This document shows positions 1 to 8,520 of a stretch of DNA of 64,000 nucleotides, one piece after another. Position 1 is the stretch's first letter, and each line of letters starts with the position of its first letter. The notes under the pieces were generated by a model. It was not told where the DNA came from. It saw only the letters and a list, made by a program, of their open reading frames with translations, and made no database searches. Source of the stretch: CAYJKB01 sp964370625 (GTDB taxonomy: Bacteria; Bacillota; Clostridia; Oscillospirales; Butyricicoccaceae); assembly GCA_964370625.1 (NCBI GenBank), contig CAYJKB010000005.1, forward strand, positions 1-64,000, given 5' to 3'. The position numbers were made by a program, and so were the translations under genes.

Positions 1-72
1 TAACACAATTTAATATCATTTCTTTTCGTCATACCATATCTCTGCCAAGATGGCTGGCTATACTAAACAATT

Positions 73-398
73 TACTTTAAGTTTCTTTTTATTACTTGCG
101 TAACGGCAAGTAATCAAGCGTTTTTATTTTTTGTATCGTCAAAAAATAAAGGTAAAACCTCTTTGCGAAGTTGTATGGCACATTTGATTTACTCATTCTC
201 TCGGCAGTCATCCTGTGTGCAGACATGTACGTATCGCACTCTGTGCTATATTTCAGCAAAAGGGAAATGCTGTGGTGTAAATTTGCAAGATTGATATAAC
301 GGTGTGGAAAGGGAAACCACAATCTTTTTTCTTTCAAGGCATAAGCTAAAAACAAGAACGCTTGGTTACTTGGGGTTCACCAAGTAACGAAAAGGGCT
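73..398. repeat. Dispersed inverted-repeat element, copy 1 (internally deleted)
   Basis: This fills most of the gene-free first 470 bases. It matches the copies at 25731-26266 and 45276-45816 over the left inverted-repeat hairpin (about 90-113), the following A/T-rich block, the block containing GCACTCTGTGCTATATTT (about 235-252), and the right hairpin (about 358-390). It lacks about 150 bp of the right half seen in the other two copies, and the outermost ends are degenerate. A minus-strand frame is open across it (92-226, extendable to 355). No transposase is present. It lies just downstream of the ptsI terminator. Seen by comparing the three copies directly; the boundaries are approximate. 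Confidence 0.8.
92..226 (-). CDS. Possible 44-residue ORF inside repeat copy 1 (doubtful)
   Basis: The frame begins MSAHRMTAER and ends in the left inverted repeat. The same 44-codon length recurs in copy 3 (45335-45469), with 34 of 44 residues identical by my count. Copy 2 has the same first ~20 codons but is interrupted. No ribosome binding site is visible before the ATG, and in copy 1 the frame stays open further upstream. It may only be a by-product of repeat conservation. I recognise no known family. Confidence 0.2.
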   Translation of the reverse strand: MSAHRMTAERMSKSNVPYNFAKRFYLYFLTIQKIKTLDYLPLRK

Positions 399-439
399 AA
401 TTGAATTGAAAAGAAAATTAAAAAAATAATAAACATCAA

Positions 440-467
440 AAAGGTGCAACCAATCGGTTGCACCTTT
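440..467 (-). terminator. Rho-independent terminator after ptsI
   Basis: A perfect 12-bp stem (AAAGGTGCAACC / GGTTGCACCTTT) with a 4-nt loop lies five bases past the ptsI stop. On the minus strand it is followed by a T-rich stretch. It ends the rpiR-to-ptsI gene series. Confidence 0.85.
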
Positions 468-471
468 AATA

Positions 472-2121
472 TTAAAATGTAAATATTTTTGAAAGTTCAG
501 AAGCATTTGAACTAAGTACTTTTTCACGCACTTCAAGAATTGATTTTGCAGAACAAGAAAGTTCATCAATTCCCATAGCGATATAAGTTTCAGTTAGCTC
601 AGTATTACCACCGGATTCACCACAAATACCAACCCAAACACCTTCTTTATGTGCGTTATCTACTGTGATTTTCATTAAACGAAGCACAGCAGGGTCTGCA
701 TAATCATATAAATCAGCAATTTTTGAATTCATTCTGTCTACAGCAAGTGTATATTGAGTTAAATCATTTGTGCCGATTGAGAAGAAGTTAACATGTTTAG
801 CTAAAGCATCAGTCATAATAGCAGCTGCAGGAGTTTCAATCATAATACCAATTTCAAAATCATTAGCATAAGAGATTTCTTCTTCACGAAGTTCTGCTTT
901 TAATTCTTCTAAATATTCTTTGATTTCGATAATTTCTTTTTCAGAAATAATCATTGGGAACATTATAGCAAGCTTTCCATACATAGAAGCTCGAAGCAAT
1001 GCACGAAGCTGAGCTCTGAAAATATGTCGTTCATTTAAACAAATTCTAATCGCTCTATAACCCATTGCTGGATTTTCTTCATCAGGAATATCGAAATAAG
1101 GAGCTTTTTTATCAGCACCAAGGTCAAGTGTACGAATAATTACACGTTTACCTTCCATTCTTGATAAAACTTCTTTATAAATTTCAAATTGAGCATCTTC
1201 TGTAGGGAAATCTTTGCTGTTCATATAGATAAATTCAGAACGGAAAAGACCAATTCCTTCAGCACCATTTTCTAAAACAGCATCTAAATCAGACAGATTT
1301 CCAATATTAGCACAAGTTTCAACATGAACACCATCTTTTGTATAAGATGGAACATTTATAAGTGACTTTAATTTTTCAGCATGATGTTTTTCAGCTATAA
1401 TTTTAGCTTTATATTCTATTACTGTATCATCATCAGGATTTAGGATGATTTCACCACTAGCTCCATCAATGATAGCAAAGTCATTCATTTTTACTTGATT
1501 TAATATTTCTGGTAAATCTACAATAGATGGGATACCTAAAGTTCTTGCTAAAATCGCAGTATGAGAGTTTTTTGAACCTTTTTCAGTTACAAAAGCTAAT
1601 ACTTTTGATTTATCAAGAGCTAAAGTATCACTTGGATATAAATCTTCTGCAACAACAATCATAGCTTCTGGGCTATCATTGAAATTAACTTGTTCAATTC
1701 CTAATACATTACGCATTAAACGTTTTGAAATATCAAGAACATCGGCTGCACGAGCTTTCATATAGTCATCATCCATTGATGAGAACATTTTTGAAAAAGC
1801 ATCAGCAGTTTCATTTACAGCAAAATCAGCTGATTGATTTTCATTTTCTATTAAAGAAATGATATTATCAGTATAATCTAAATCGTCAAGCATCATAGCA
1901 TGAACATTAAAGATTTCAGCATGTTCTTCACCAACTTCAATTACAGCTTTGTCATATAAAGCACTAATTTGAGAAGCAGTTTTAGCTTTTGCATCTTCAA
2001 ATTTTTTAATTTCAGCTTGAACATCAGTGATTTTGGATGTATTTAATTGAATTTCTTGCTCTTTAAGAACAAAAATTTTACCAATAGCATAACCTTTTGA
2101 TGCGCTAATCCCTTTTATCAT
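472..2121 (-). CDS. ptsI: PTS enzyme I (phosphoenolpyruvate-protein phosphotransferase)
   Basis: Cytoplasmic enzyme I transfers phosphate from PEP to HPr, the first step of all PTS sugar uptake. The product is 549 aa from the ATG at 2121. It shows the phospho-histidine motif NSHTAILAR (His187), the TIM-barrel PEP-binding part (LFRSEFIYM, GYRAIRICL, IMIETPAAA, FFSIGTNDLTQYTLAVDR) and the C-terminal active-site Cys500 in GICGESGGN. A GTG at 2130 in the same frame abuts the HPr stop, but the AGGTG ribosome site sits correctly for the ATG at 2121. It is the last gene of the mannosylglycerate-type group and directly follows ptsH. The residues before the active His (KGSKN) differ from the textbook GG-TS form, though the His and following residues are intact. 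Identity is certain; whether it is the only enzyme I of the cell cannot be seen. Confidence 0.96.
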   Translation of the reverse strand: MIKGISASKGYAIGKIFVLKEQEIQLNTSKITDVQAEIKKFEDAKAKTASQISALYDKAVIEVGEEHAEIFNVHAMMLDDLDYTDNIISLIENENQSADFAVNETADAFSKMFSSMDDDYMKARAADVLDISKRLMRNVLGIEQVNFNDSPEAMIVVAEDLYPSDTLALDKSKVLAFVTEKGSKNSHTAILARTLGIPSIVDLPEILNQVKMNDFAIIDGASGEIILNPDDDTVIEYKAKIIAEKHHAEKLKSLINVPSYTKDGVHVETCANIGNLSDLDAVLENGAEGIGLFRSEFIYMNSKDFPTEDAQFEIYKEVLSRMEGKRVIIRTLDLGADKKAPYFDIPDEENPAMGYRAIRICLNERHIFRAQLRALLRASMYGKLAIMFPMIISEKEIIEIKEYLEELKAELREEEISYANDFEIGIMIETPAAAIMTDALAKHVNFFSIGTNDLTQYTLAVDRMNSKIADLYDYADPAVLRLMKITVDNAHKEGVWVGICGESGGNTELTETYIAMGIDELSCSAKSILEVREKVLSSNASELSKIFTF

Positions 2122-2130
2122 AGCAATCAC

Positions 2131-2388
2131 CTAAAAGTTTTCTTTAAAGAATTCTTCTAATGTTTTAGCTTCTTCAGCTTCATTATCACCTTCAACACGT
2201 ACAATAATTTCTTCACCACATTTAATGCCAAGCCCCATGATAGCGAATAGACGTTTAGCATCAGCAGATTTGTCACCTTTTTTGATTGTAACTGTGCTAG
2301 TAAGAGTACCAATTAATTTTACAAGTAGACCTGCAGGTCTTGCGTGGATACCAACTGGATCTGTGATTGTGTAGTTAAATGATGTCAT
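2131..2388 (-). CDS. ptsH: Phosphocarrier protein HPr, lacking Ser46
   Basis: HPr passes phosphate from enzyme I to sugar-specific EIIA domains. The product is 85 aa, with the active-site His15 in GIHARPAGLLV. Aligned without gaps to classical Firmicute HPr, position 46, the serine phosphorylated by HPr kinase for carbon catabolite repression, is Arg (AKRLFAIMGLG). This protein should therefore work in phosphotransfer but not as a P-Ser-HPr corepressor of CcpA. It has a good GGAG ribosome site, sits between the GH38 hydrolase gene and ptsI, and its stop touches the ptsI start region. Clostridia often carry more than one HPr, so another copy with Ser46 may lie elsewhere. Confidence 0.95.
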   Translation of the reverse strand: MTSFNYTITDPVGIHARPAGLLVKLIGTLTSTVTIKKGDKSADAKRLFAIMGLGIKCGEEIIVRVEGDNEAEEAKTLEEFFKENF

Positions 2389-2436
2389 AATTCTTGTCTC
2401 CTTTTTGATGAAAGTTTAAATTTTTATAAATTAACC

Positions 2437-2480
2437 AACTTTCCGTCAGATATTGTGAAATACCTGACGGATTGAAAGTT
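2437..2480 (-). other. Intercistronic hairpin between mngB-like gene and ptsH
   Basis: CCGTCAG / CTGACGG arms with an outer AACTTT / AAAGTT pairing lie 3 bp after the GH38 gene stop. On the minus strand no clean T-run follows. It looks more like a partial terminator or an RNA-end stabiliser that would adjust expression of ptsHI relative to the upstream genes. Confidence 0.55.
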
Positions 2481-2483
2481 TAA

Positions 2484-5069
2484 TTATTTAATTAAATATG
2501 TTTTTACAACATTTTTTGGTAGTATAACAATGTTTTCAGCTTTTGAGATAACTTTTTCATCTAAATTAACTTCGCTATCAAGTTTGTAATCTGCGATGTT
2601 AAAAGTAGTTTCAAGTTTGGATTTAACAGTTTGGAAGCCACGAAGAATAAAACCTTCTGCACCCTGTGGTTTTTTAAATGCACTTAAAACAAAATCTTTT
2701 GATTGCTCTGTAAAGAAACTATAATTATAAGGCACAGTGTATTTTGCATCATTAAGTTTCATTGCGTTATAAGGCATTTTATTATAAGTTACAACAGGAG
2801 TTGTATATTCTTTGGCAACTCTTGCAAGGTTTTCTGTATCAGTTGTAATTGCGATGTCAAATTTCTGTACACCTAAAAGCTGTGAATCAGGAGTTGGCAT
2901 TTTAATTCCAGATGGTCTGCCTGGTCGTCTTAGCATTTCTTCTTTTCCAAGGAAACCAACAGAACGGAATAAAGTAATTGCAATAGTGTCATAGGATTGT
3001 CCAATAATTTCATATTCACGAACAGAATTTGAAAGAACACCTAAACCATTTTGTGCATCTGTTTTAACAAATGATAAGAAAGGATAAATTGAATCAGGAC
3101 GTTCGTTCCATTTTTCCTTTTCCCATACATCCATCGCAGAATCATAAACAGGACGTGCGATTTCACCAAACTGGTTATCAGACAGGGAAAAATTGGAACT
3201 TATTCCATTAGGTACAAGCACACGAACACGATGGTCTTTTACCTTGTTATTGATTATAACATTAATTTCCATAGTTTTGCAAGCTTTTTTTATTGTGATT
3301 GATAATTTTATATCAAACTCACCATCGATGATTTTAGCTTTTCTGCTATCTAAATCTTTTGGAACACTCATAGTATATTCAATTTCAATAACAGTTTTAT
3401 TCTCTGTTGAATAAATGTTTGAAACAGCTTTTGCATCCTTTGATGTAATAATAAAATCATCAGCTAAAGGAGAAAAATCATAACCATCTCCGTCATCGCT
3501 TCCATCTTCGATTAGAAGTACTTCGCTGAATGTTTTACCAGTTAGCTTATCCGTTATATCAAGAGAACCATTGCTATTTACTTTAATAGAATAGAACTCA
3601 TTTTCAGCAGTTCCATAACTCTTAGAAGTAGCTTCAAGTTTACCATCTTTTTCATTAATTAAATAAGTTTTAAAGCCCATAGCTGGAAGTGTATCATAGA
3701 TTGCAACAGTGTATTTTACAAATGGGTCATAGTCGCCATAATGAACAATTTGTCTATCAATCAAGCCTGCATCCACAATTTCAGTGGATAATACTTCAAA
3801 TTCATACACTTTTCCATCGCCATCAATTAAATCAAAATTCTTCATCTTAGTGATGATTTCGCCTTCGATTACTCCACATCTTTCATAAGGTAATAAATTG
3901 AAAGCAGTTAATTTATCAAGTGTTTTTTCTTGTGACATAGCATCAACTAAACGACGTTTGTAGAATTTAATTAATTCATCAGTTTTATTTTCTGCTAAGT
4001 GGAAACGATTTTCAATGTCGATGTGAACGATGTCAGAACAGCAACATCCGATAGAGTCATGAGCATGATTTTTCATGATTTCCTTCCAAATTGCTTCGAT
4101 TAATCCTTCATGATATTCTTCACCAAATTTATAAGCAAGGCTTGCAAGTGGTTCTAAAATATTTGTGATTTTATTTTCAATTCTAGTGTTAGAAGATTTT
4201 AAATCAGCTCGTGAAGAGAAAATGCTTCTATGCACTCTCATGTACTTTCCATCCAAAAGTTCGCCTTTAATTGTGTCAAGATTTGGTACTTTTTCCACAT
4301 CATCAAAAACGTTCTCAAACTTACTTAAGAAGAATTCTTTGTCAGGATAAATGCTTTTTAAGCTACCCATTACATCATAAATATTTTGTTGAAGTGGCAT
4401 TTGGTCATGCCCATTAGAAACTAGGATAGCTTCATTAACAGCACCTTTTTCAAGAACAGGCATATATTTGCTCATTCTTGTGCGAAGCGCTTGTTCTTCA
4501 ACAGGTAAATATTTTCCAATTGCATATCCAAGTGGCATAAGATGTACAAACACTTCACCTTCAGAATTGCTTTGCCAATGGAAATTGTTTTTGGAAGTAC
4601 CATGACGCTCTGAAGCACCACGCCAAAAAATTGCACGTTTAATATCAAAACCATTTAAAATTTGAGGCAATTTTTCACTTTGACCAAATGAATCAGGTAA
4701 ATATCCAATCATCATAGGCTCTCCAAATTCACGACTGTCTTTTAGGCCATAAAGCAAGTTACGAACAATAGATTCGCCACCTACAACAAGTTCATCAGTT
4801 TGAGTGTACCAAGGACCTACAATAAGTTTGCCTTGTTCAACTAGTTTTCGAACTCGTTCACGATTTTCAGGCTTAATGTCAAAGTAATCTTCTAAAATCG
4901 CAGTTTGGCCATCAAGAACATAATGAGGATAGTTTTCATCATTTTCAAGTCTATCCATAATTTCTTCCATGTTATTAACTAAAAGAATACGTGATTCTTC
5001 TGTTGTAAAATACCATTCTCTATCCCAATGCATATGAGGAACAATGTGTACACGATTTGCTTTATTCAT
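2484..5069 (-). CDS. mngB: GH38 alpha-mannosidase, probable mannosylglycerate hydrolase (MngB-like)
   Basis: The 861-aa protein is a glycoside hydrolase family 38 alpha-mannosidase, close to the usual length of MngB. The N-terminus HIVPHMHWDREW (His12, His14, Asp16) provides metal-binding residues, YLPDSFGQS carries the family nucleophile Asp126, and NHAHDSIGCCCSD near residue 335 gives a further zinc His. There is no signal peptide, so it acts in the cytoplasm on an imported, phosphorylated substrate. In E. coli MngB splits 6-phospho-mannosylglycerate into mannose-6-phosphate and glycerate. The upstream neighbours here are a fructose-type PTS permease and a glycerate kinase, which fits that reaction exactly. 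Other alpha-mannosides remain possible. It has its own ribosome site and is separated from the PTS gene by a 154-bp gap holding a palindromic repeat. Confidence 0.87.
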   Translation of the reverse strand: MNKANRVHIVPHMHWDREWYFTTEESRILLVNNMEEIMDRLENDENYPHYVLDGQTAILEDYFDIKPENRERVRKLVEQGKLIVGPWYTQTDELVVGGESIVRNLLYGLKDSREFGEPMMIGYLPDSFGQSEKLPQILNGFDIKRAIFWRGASERHGTSKNNFHWQSNSEGEVFVHLMPLGYAIGKYLPVEEQALRTRMSKYMPVLEKGAVNEAILVSNGHDQMPLQQNIYDVMGSLKSIYPDKEFFLSKFENVFDDVEKVPNLDTIKGELLDGKYMRVHRSIFSSRADLKSSNTRIENKITNILEPLASLAYKFGEEYHEGLIEAIWKEIMKNHAHDSIGCCCSDIVHIDIENRFHLAENKTDELIKFYKRRLVDAMSQEKTLDKLTAFNLLPYERCGVIEGEIITKMKNFDLIDGDGKVYEFEVLSTEIVDAGLIDRQIVHYGDYDPFVKYTVAIYDTLPAMGFKTYLINEKDGKLEATSKSYGTAENEFYSIKVNSNGSLDITDKLTGKTFSEVLLIEDGSDDGDGYDFSPLADDFIITSKDAKAVSNIYSTENKTVIEIEYTMSVPKDLDSRKAKIIDGEFDIKLSITIKKACKTMEINVIINNKVKDHRVRVLVPNGISSNFSLSDNQFGEIARPVYDSAMDVWEKEKWNERPDSIYPFLSFVKTDAQNGLGVLSNSVREYEIIGQSYDTIAITLFRSVGFLGKEEMLRRPGRPSGIKMPTPDSQLLGVQKFDIAITTDTENLARVAKEYTTPVVTYNKMPYNAMKLNDAKYTVPYNYSFFTEQSKDFVLSAFKKPQGAEGFILRGFQTVKSKLETTFNIADYKLDSEVNLDEKVISKAENIVILPKNVVKTYLIK

Positions 5070-5100
5070 AATATATAATCTCCATTCTAATATTTGTAAA

Positions 5101-5180
5101 TATAAGAGCGACTCTGTATGCTCACCATTTTTTGATTATTATCAATATTTAAGGCGATTCACACAGGGTCGCCCCTATAT
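5101..5180. repeat. Imperfect palindromic repeat unit
   Basis: Two arms of about 26 bases (5101-5126 and about 5153-5180) are imperfect inverted copies: one contains GCGACTCTGTATG, the other CACACAGGGTCGCCCC. The unit sits between the PTS EII gene and the GH38 gene. It resembles the small dispersed palindromic units of gut Clostridia more than a terminator, because no T-run follows on the minus strand. Confidence 0.6.
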
Positions 5181-5223
5181 TTTGTGATTAGTTGTTTATT
5201 TATTTAATTTAAGAGGTTTCAGA

Positions 5224-7128
5224 TTATTTTGAACGTAAACCTTTTCTCATCCAAGGCACTAAAATTGCAGTTGAGATTAAAGCACCGATGATAGCAGCAA
5301 CAAGCCAAATAGCTGTTCCGATTGCAGGGCTTACAACAGCAACGCTTGTATCAAGTAAGAACATTGAGAAGATACCAGCACCAGGAACGTTAAGCCCGAT
5401 ATTACTCCAAGCTACGATAGCACCACAAACAGCAGAACCTGTACACAGTGAAACGATAACTTTAAGTGGGTTTTTCATCATGAATGGAATAGCACCTTCA
5501 GTGATACCACCTAGAGCAAGTAGCCAAGTTGTTTTACCAGCTTCAGCTTCCTCTTGTTTATAACATTCTTTTGCAATAATAGTTGTAAGTGTGATTGCAA
5601 AACCTGAGACCATTTTAACTGATGCAAATATTGCATAAGGAAGAAGTACACCTTCGTTCATAACACTTACGCTAAATGCATACGCCGCTTTGTTTACAGG
5701 GCCACCTAAGTCAAATGAAGTCATGATACCGATAACAGCACCTAATACCATTGCGTTAGCACCTTGTAAACCACGTAGGAAGTCTGTCATTGCATTGTTG
5801 ATAAAGGCAACTGGTTCACCAACAACAAAGAACATAATAAGACCGATTAAAAATGTACTTAGTACAGGATACACAAAGAAACTAATAAATCCAGAGAAAG
5901 CACCTTTTGCTGGCAGATATTTTTTCATGTAACGAACTAGATAACCTGCGATGATACCACCTATCATACCAGCGAGGAATCCACCACCTACCATGTTAGC
6001 AGCAAGACCAGCAGCAAAACCTGCACAAAGACCAGTTTTTTCAGAAATTGCATAAGACATATAAGCTGCCATTACAGGAACTAATAATGTTCCTAGCAAA
6101 CCACCAGATAATAAACGGAAGTTATTAAGCCAGCTGCCCGGTTCATTATATAAATCTTGAAGCCCAAATTGTTGAGCAATTAAAACTGCGATTGCAAGAA
6201 TCATACCACCAGCTACAACAAGTGGCACCATGTGAGAAATACCTGTCATAACAGCTTGTTTAATTTCTTCAACAACACTCATTTTACCATCAGCAGAATC
6301 ATCAGCTACATATTCACCTTTTTGGAAGTTTTCAGCTTTGTCTAGAGCTCTTTTAATAATTGCTTTAGCATCTTTTAGAGGTTCTGCTACAGGAGTTTGT
6401 GTAATTGGCAAATGCTCAAAGCGCTCAGCCATTTTAACGGCTACACCAACAGAGAATATAGCAGCATCAGCATTTTTAAGGTTTTCAGAAGTGTGTCTAT
6501 CTTCGATGCCGTTTGCACCTTGTTTTTCAACAAAAACTTTTACACCCATTTCTTTACCAGCTTTAACTAAAGCTTCAGCTGCCATATATGTATGAGCAAT
6601 ACCAGCAGGACATGCTGTAACAGCAACGATAGTTTTTGTATAAGCAACTTCTTGTGTTTGTTCTTCTATTTTTTCAGCATCAAGATTTTTTACAAATTCT
6701 TCAACTGTTTTTGAAGCAAATAATGAAGCTTTAAAATCATCATCGCTCATTTTTGTCATAAGAGCAGATAACAGCTCTAAGTGAGTGCTTCCGCCTTCAC
6801 TTTCTGGAATAGCTAAAAGGAAGATGTATTTTACTTCGTTTGAAGGGTCGATACTTTCCCAATCAGCGACAATATCATTTGTAGACATTACTGCAAATGC
6901 AGCTTCTTTAACAAATTTTGATTTCGCATGAGGAATAGCAAGTCCCATCTCCATCCCTGTTTCGGATAGTGCTTCTCTTGCATATACATCTTTCATAAAA
7001 TCTTCTTCAGAAGTGATTTTGCCATTGGCATATAGTTTTTGAACTAGCGATTTAATTACATCTGCCTTAGTTGTAAGGTTGCTATTTAATTCAATTAAAT
7101 TGCTGCTTGTAAGAGTAGAAAGTTTCAT
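5224..7128 (-). CDS. mngA: PTS fructose/mannosylglycerate-type EIIABC permease
   Basis: This single-chain PTS transporter of the fructose family has 634 aa, with domains in the order IIA (1-150, phospho-His67 in MGLAIPHAK), IIB (about 165-265, phospho-Cys173 in VTACPAGIAHTYMAAEAL) and membrane IIC (about 290-630, with repeated hydrophobic segments and many glycines). It imports and phosphorylates its sugar at the membrane using phosphate from HPr. The family covers fructose and 2-O-alpha-mannosylglycerate (MngA/HrsA). The next genes being a GH38 hydrolase and glycerate kinase, rather than 1-phosphofructokinase, makes mannosylglycerate the better guess. Start ATG at 7128 has AGGAGG at the right distance. 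A perfect palindrome lies about 95 bp upstream of the start. Confidence 0.9.
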   Translation of the reverse strand: MKLSTLTSSNLIELNSNLTTKADVIKSLVQKLYANGKITSEEDFMKDVYAREALSETGMEMGLAIPHAKSKFVKEAAFAVMSTNDIVADWESIDPSNEVKYIFLLAIPESEGGSTHLELLSALMTKMSDDDFKASLFASKTVEEFVKNLDAEKIEEQTQEVAYTKTIVAVTACPAGIAHTYMAAEALVKAGKEMGVKVFVEKQGANGIEDRHTSENLKNADAAIFSVGVAVKMAERFEHLPITQTPVAEPLKDAKAIIKRALDKAENFQKGEYVADDSADGKMSVVEEIKQAVMTGISHMVPLVVAGGMILAIAVLIAQQFGLQDLYNEPGSWLNNFRLLSGGLLGTLLVPVMAAYMSYAISEKTGLCAGFAAGLAANMVGGGFLAGMIGGIIAGYLVRYMKKYLPAKGAFSGFISFFVYPVLSTFLIGLIMFFVVGEPVAFINNAMTDFLRGLQGANAMVLGAVIGIMTSFDLGGPVNKAAYAFSVSVMNEGVLLPYAIFASVKMVSGFAITLTTIIAKECYKQEEAEAGKTTWLLALGGITEGAIPFMMKNPLKVIVSLCTGSAVCGAIVAWSNIGLNVPGAGIFSMFLLDTSVAVVSPAIGTAIWLVAAIIGALISTAILVPWMRKGLRSK

Positions 7129-7220
7129 TATATTTCCTCCTGTTATTTGTTAACTAAATAATAACATATTATAAATAATTATTTACAATTACGATACAAA
7201 TATACACATCAAATTTTGAT

Positions 7221-7236
7221 TGTGAATATATTCACA
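7221..7236. promoter_or_regulatory. Candidate RpiR operator upstream of the PTS gene
   Basis: TGTGAATATATTCACA is a perfect 16-bp palindrome overlapping the glycerate kinase stop and lying upstream of mngA. It shares the pattern TTGTrAA-TATr-TTyACA with the site at 8503-8520. A TATAAT-like -10 (7168-7173, minus strand) lies between it and the gene. Confidence 0.55.
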
Positions 7237-8359
7237 TAAGATAAGGCTTTATAAAACGAATTAATCTATCACAAGCATTAAAGCAAAGCTCACGTGAATT
7301 ATCAATAGCATCTTCTAAAGACATAATTCCATCAACACAAGTGATAATACTTGATATTCCATGATTATACATTTCACTGTATTCACTACCTAAGCTACCT
7401 ACAACAGCATAACATGGAATGTTTTTTGATTTAGCAAGTGTGCCAACACCAAAAGGCACTTTGCCAAAAGCAGATTGATTATCCATTCGTCCCTCACCAG
7501 TAATAACAAAGGAAACACCATCTAAATGACGTTCAAGCTCTAAAATTTGAGTTATACTTTCAATACCAGACATCATTTTAGCATTTGTAAACGCAAGCAA
7601 AGCCGCACCAAGGCCACCAGCAGCACCTGCACCTTCTACATCGGAGATTTTAATATTCAATTTTTCTTCAATAATTTTTGCAAGGTGTATCATACCTTTT
7701 TCAAGTATAGGCAATGTTTCTTCTGTTGAGCCTTTTTGCTTTGAAAAAATATGTGTAGCACCGTTTTCACCTACTAGCGGATTTTTAACATCACTCATAA
7801 TAATAAATTCTACATTAAGAATTTTAGGATTAAGACCACTTAAATCAATATCATATATATATTCAAAGTTTTGAGGAATTGGTGCAACTTCATTTAAGCA
7901 TTTTCCTAAGAATTTTACACCGAGTGATGATATAAAACCTAAGCCCAAATCATTTGTAGCACTGCCACCAATACCGATATAAATAGTTTTACATCCATTA
8001 TCAATAGCATCAAGTATCATCTGACCTGTACCAAATGTATTCATTTTCATAATATCACGATTTTCAACTTTGGTAATTCCAGAAGCTTCAGCCATTTCCA
8101 TGATAGCCTTATCACCATCAAAAATTCCATAAGTCGCAGTAATATCACGAAAATCAGGACTTTTTACAGTTACTTTCATTTCACGACCGTTAAGAGCCGA
8201 AAGCACAGCAGTAACTGTGCCTTCTCCACCATCAGCCATAGGTAATTTTATAACTTCGGCAGTAGGGAAGTGTTGTTTAACAGCTTGCTCTGCAATATCA
8301 CATATTTCATAAGCTTCAAGAGAGCCTTTAAAAGAATCTGGTGCAACAAGAATTTTCAT
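7232..8359 (-). CDS. glxK: Glycerate kinase (GlxK/GarK family)
   Basis: Glycerate kinase phosphorylates D-glycerate, probably to 2-phosphoglycerate as in the GarK/GlxK family (PF02595), feeding it into glycolysis. The 375-aa length is typical. Family landmarks are the N-terminus MKILVAPDSFKGSL, LPMADGGEGTV near residue 40, GIGGSATNDLGLG near residue 128, the EGAGAAGGLGAAL loop and VITGEGRMDNQSAFGKVP. It stands between the RpiR regulator and the PTS permease and would use the glycerate released by the GH38 enzyme. A GGAT ribosome site precedes the ATG. An extended -10 promoter and a palindrome lie just upstream, so it may start its own transcript. Confidence 0.94.
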   Translation of the reverse strand: MKILVAPDSFKGSLEAYEICDIAEQAVKQHFPTAEVIKLPMADGGEGTVTAVLSALNGREMKVTVKSPDFRDITATYGIFDGDKAIMEMAEASGITKVENRDIMKMNTFGTGQMILDAIDNGCKTIYIGIGGSATNDLGLGFISSLGVKFLGKCLNEVAPIPQNFEYIYDIDLSGLNPKILNVEFIIMSDVKNPLVGENGATHIFSKQKGSTEETLPILEKGMIHLAKIIEEKLNIKISDVEGAGAAGGLGAALLAFTNAKMMSGIESITQILELERHLDGVSFVITGEGRMDNQSAFGKVPFGVGTLAKSKNIPCYAVVGSLGSEYSEMYNHGISSIITCVDGIMSLEDAIDNSRELCFNACDRLIRFIKPYLM

Positions 8360-8440
8360 AATAATTCCATCCTTTCAAAAAACATAAAATCAAGGTTTAA
8401 ATATTTCTCTGTTACCTAATGTTTTTTCTTTATGGCTTTT

Positions 8441-8469
8441 ATTATAACACCAAAGTTAATTTAATATTA
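8441..8469 (-). promoter_or_regulatory. Extended -10 promoter for glycerate kinase gene
   Basis: On the minus strand TGTTATAAT is an extended -10 (TATAAT at 8441-8446). The -35 position 17 bp upstream (8464-8469) is poor (TAATAT), which would suit a promoter helped by an activator bound at 8503-8520. Confidence 0.5.
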
Positions 8470-8502
8470 AAAGTTCTAATTTGTTCACAAGAAAAATTCA
8501 AT

Positions 8503-8520
8503 TTGTAAATATGTTTACAA
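8503..8520. promoter_or_regulatory. Candidate RpiR operator upstream of glycerate kinase
   Basis: TTGTAAATATGTTTACAA has perfect 7-bp arms (TTGTAAA / TTTACAA) around TATG. It overlaps the end of the rpiR gene and lies about 34 bp upstream of the -35 region of the glycerate kinase promoter. It matches the palindrome at 7221-7236 in arm sequence and spacing. Confidence 0.55.

Noticed and set aside
227..355. Upstream extension of the copy 1 repeat frame to an 87-residue protein
   Set aside because: The extension is not preserved in frame in copy 3 because of indels, and no ribosome site precedes it.
366..569. 67-codon minus-strand frame spanning the ptsI terminator
   Set aside because: It runs through a terminator and overlaps ptsI in another frame.
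7141..7215. Catabolite-responsive (cre) site upstream of the PTS gene
   Set aside because: No match to the WTGNAANCGNWNNCW pattern in the region; the palindrome at 7221 has a different sequence.
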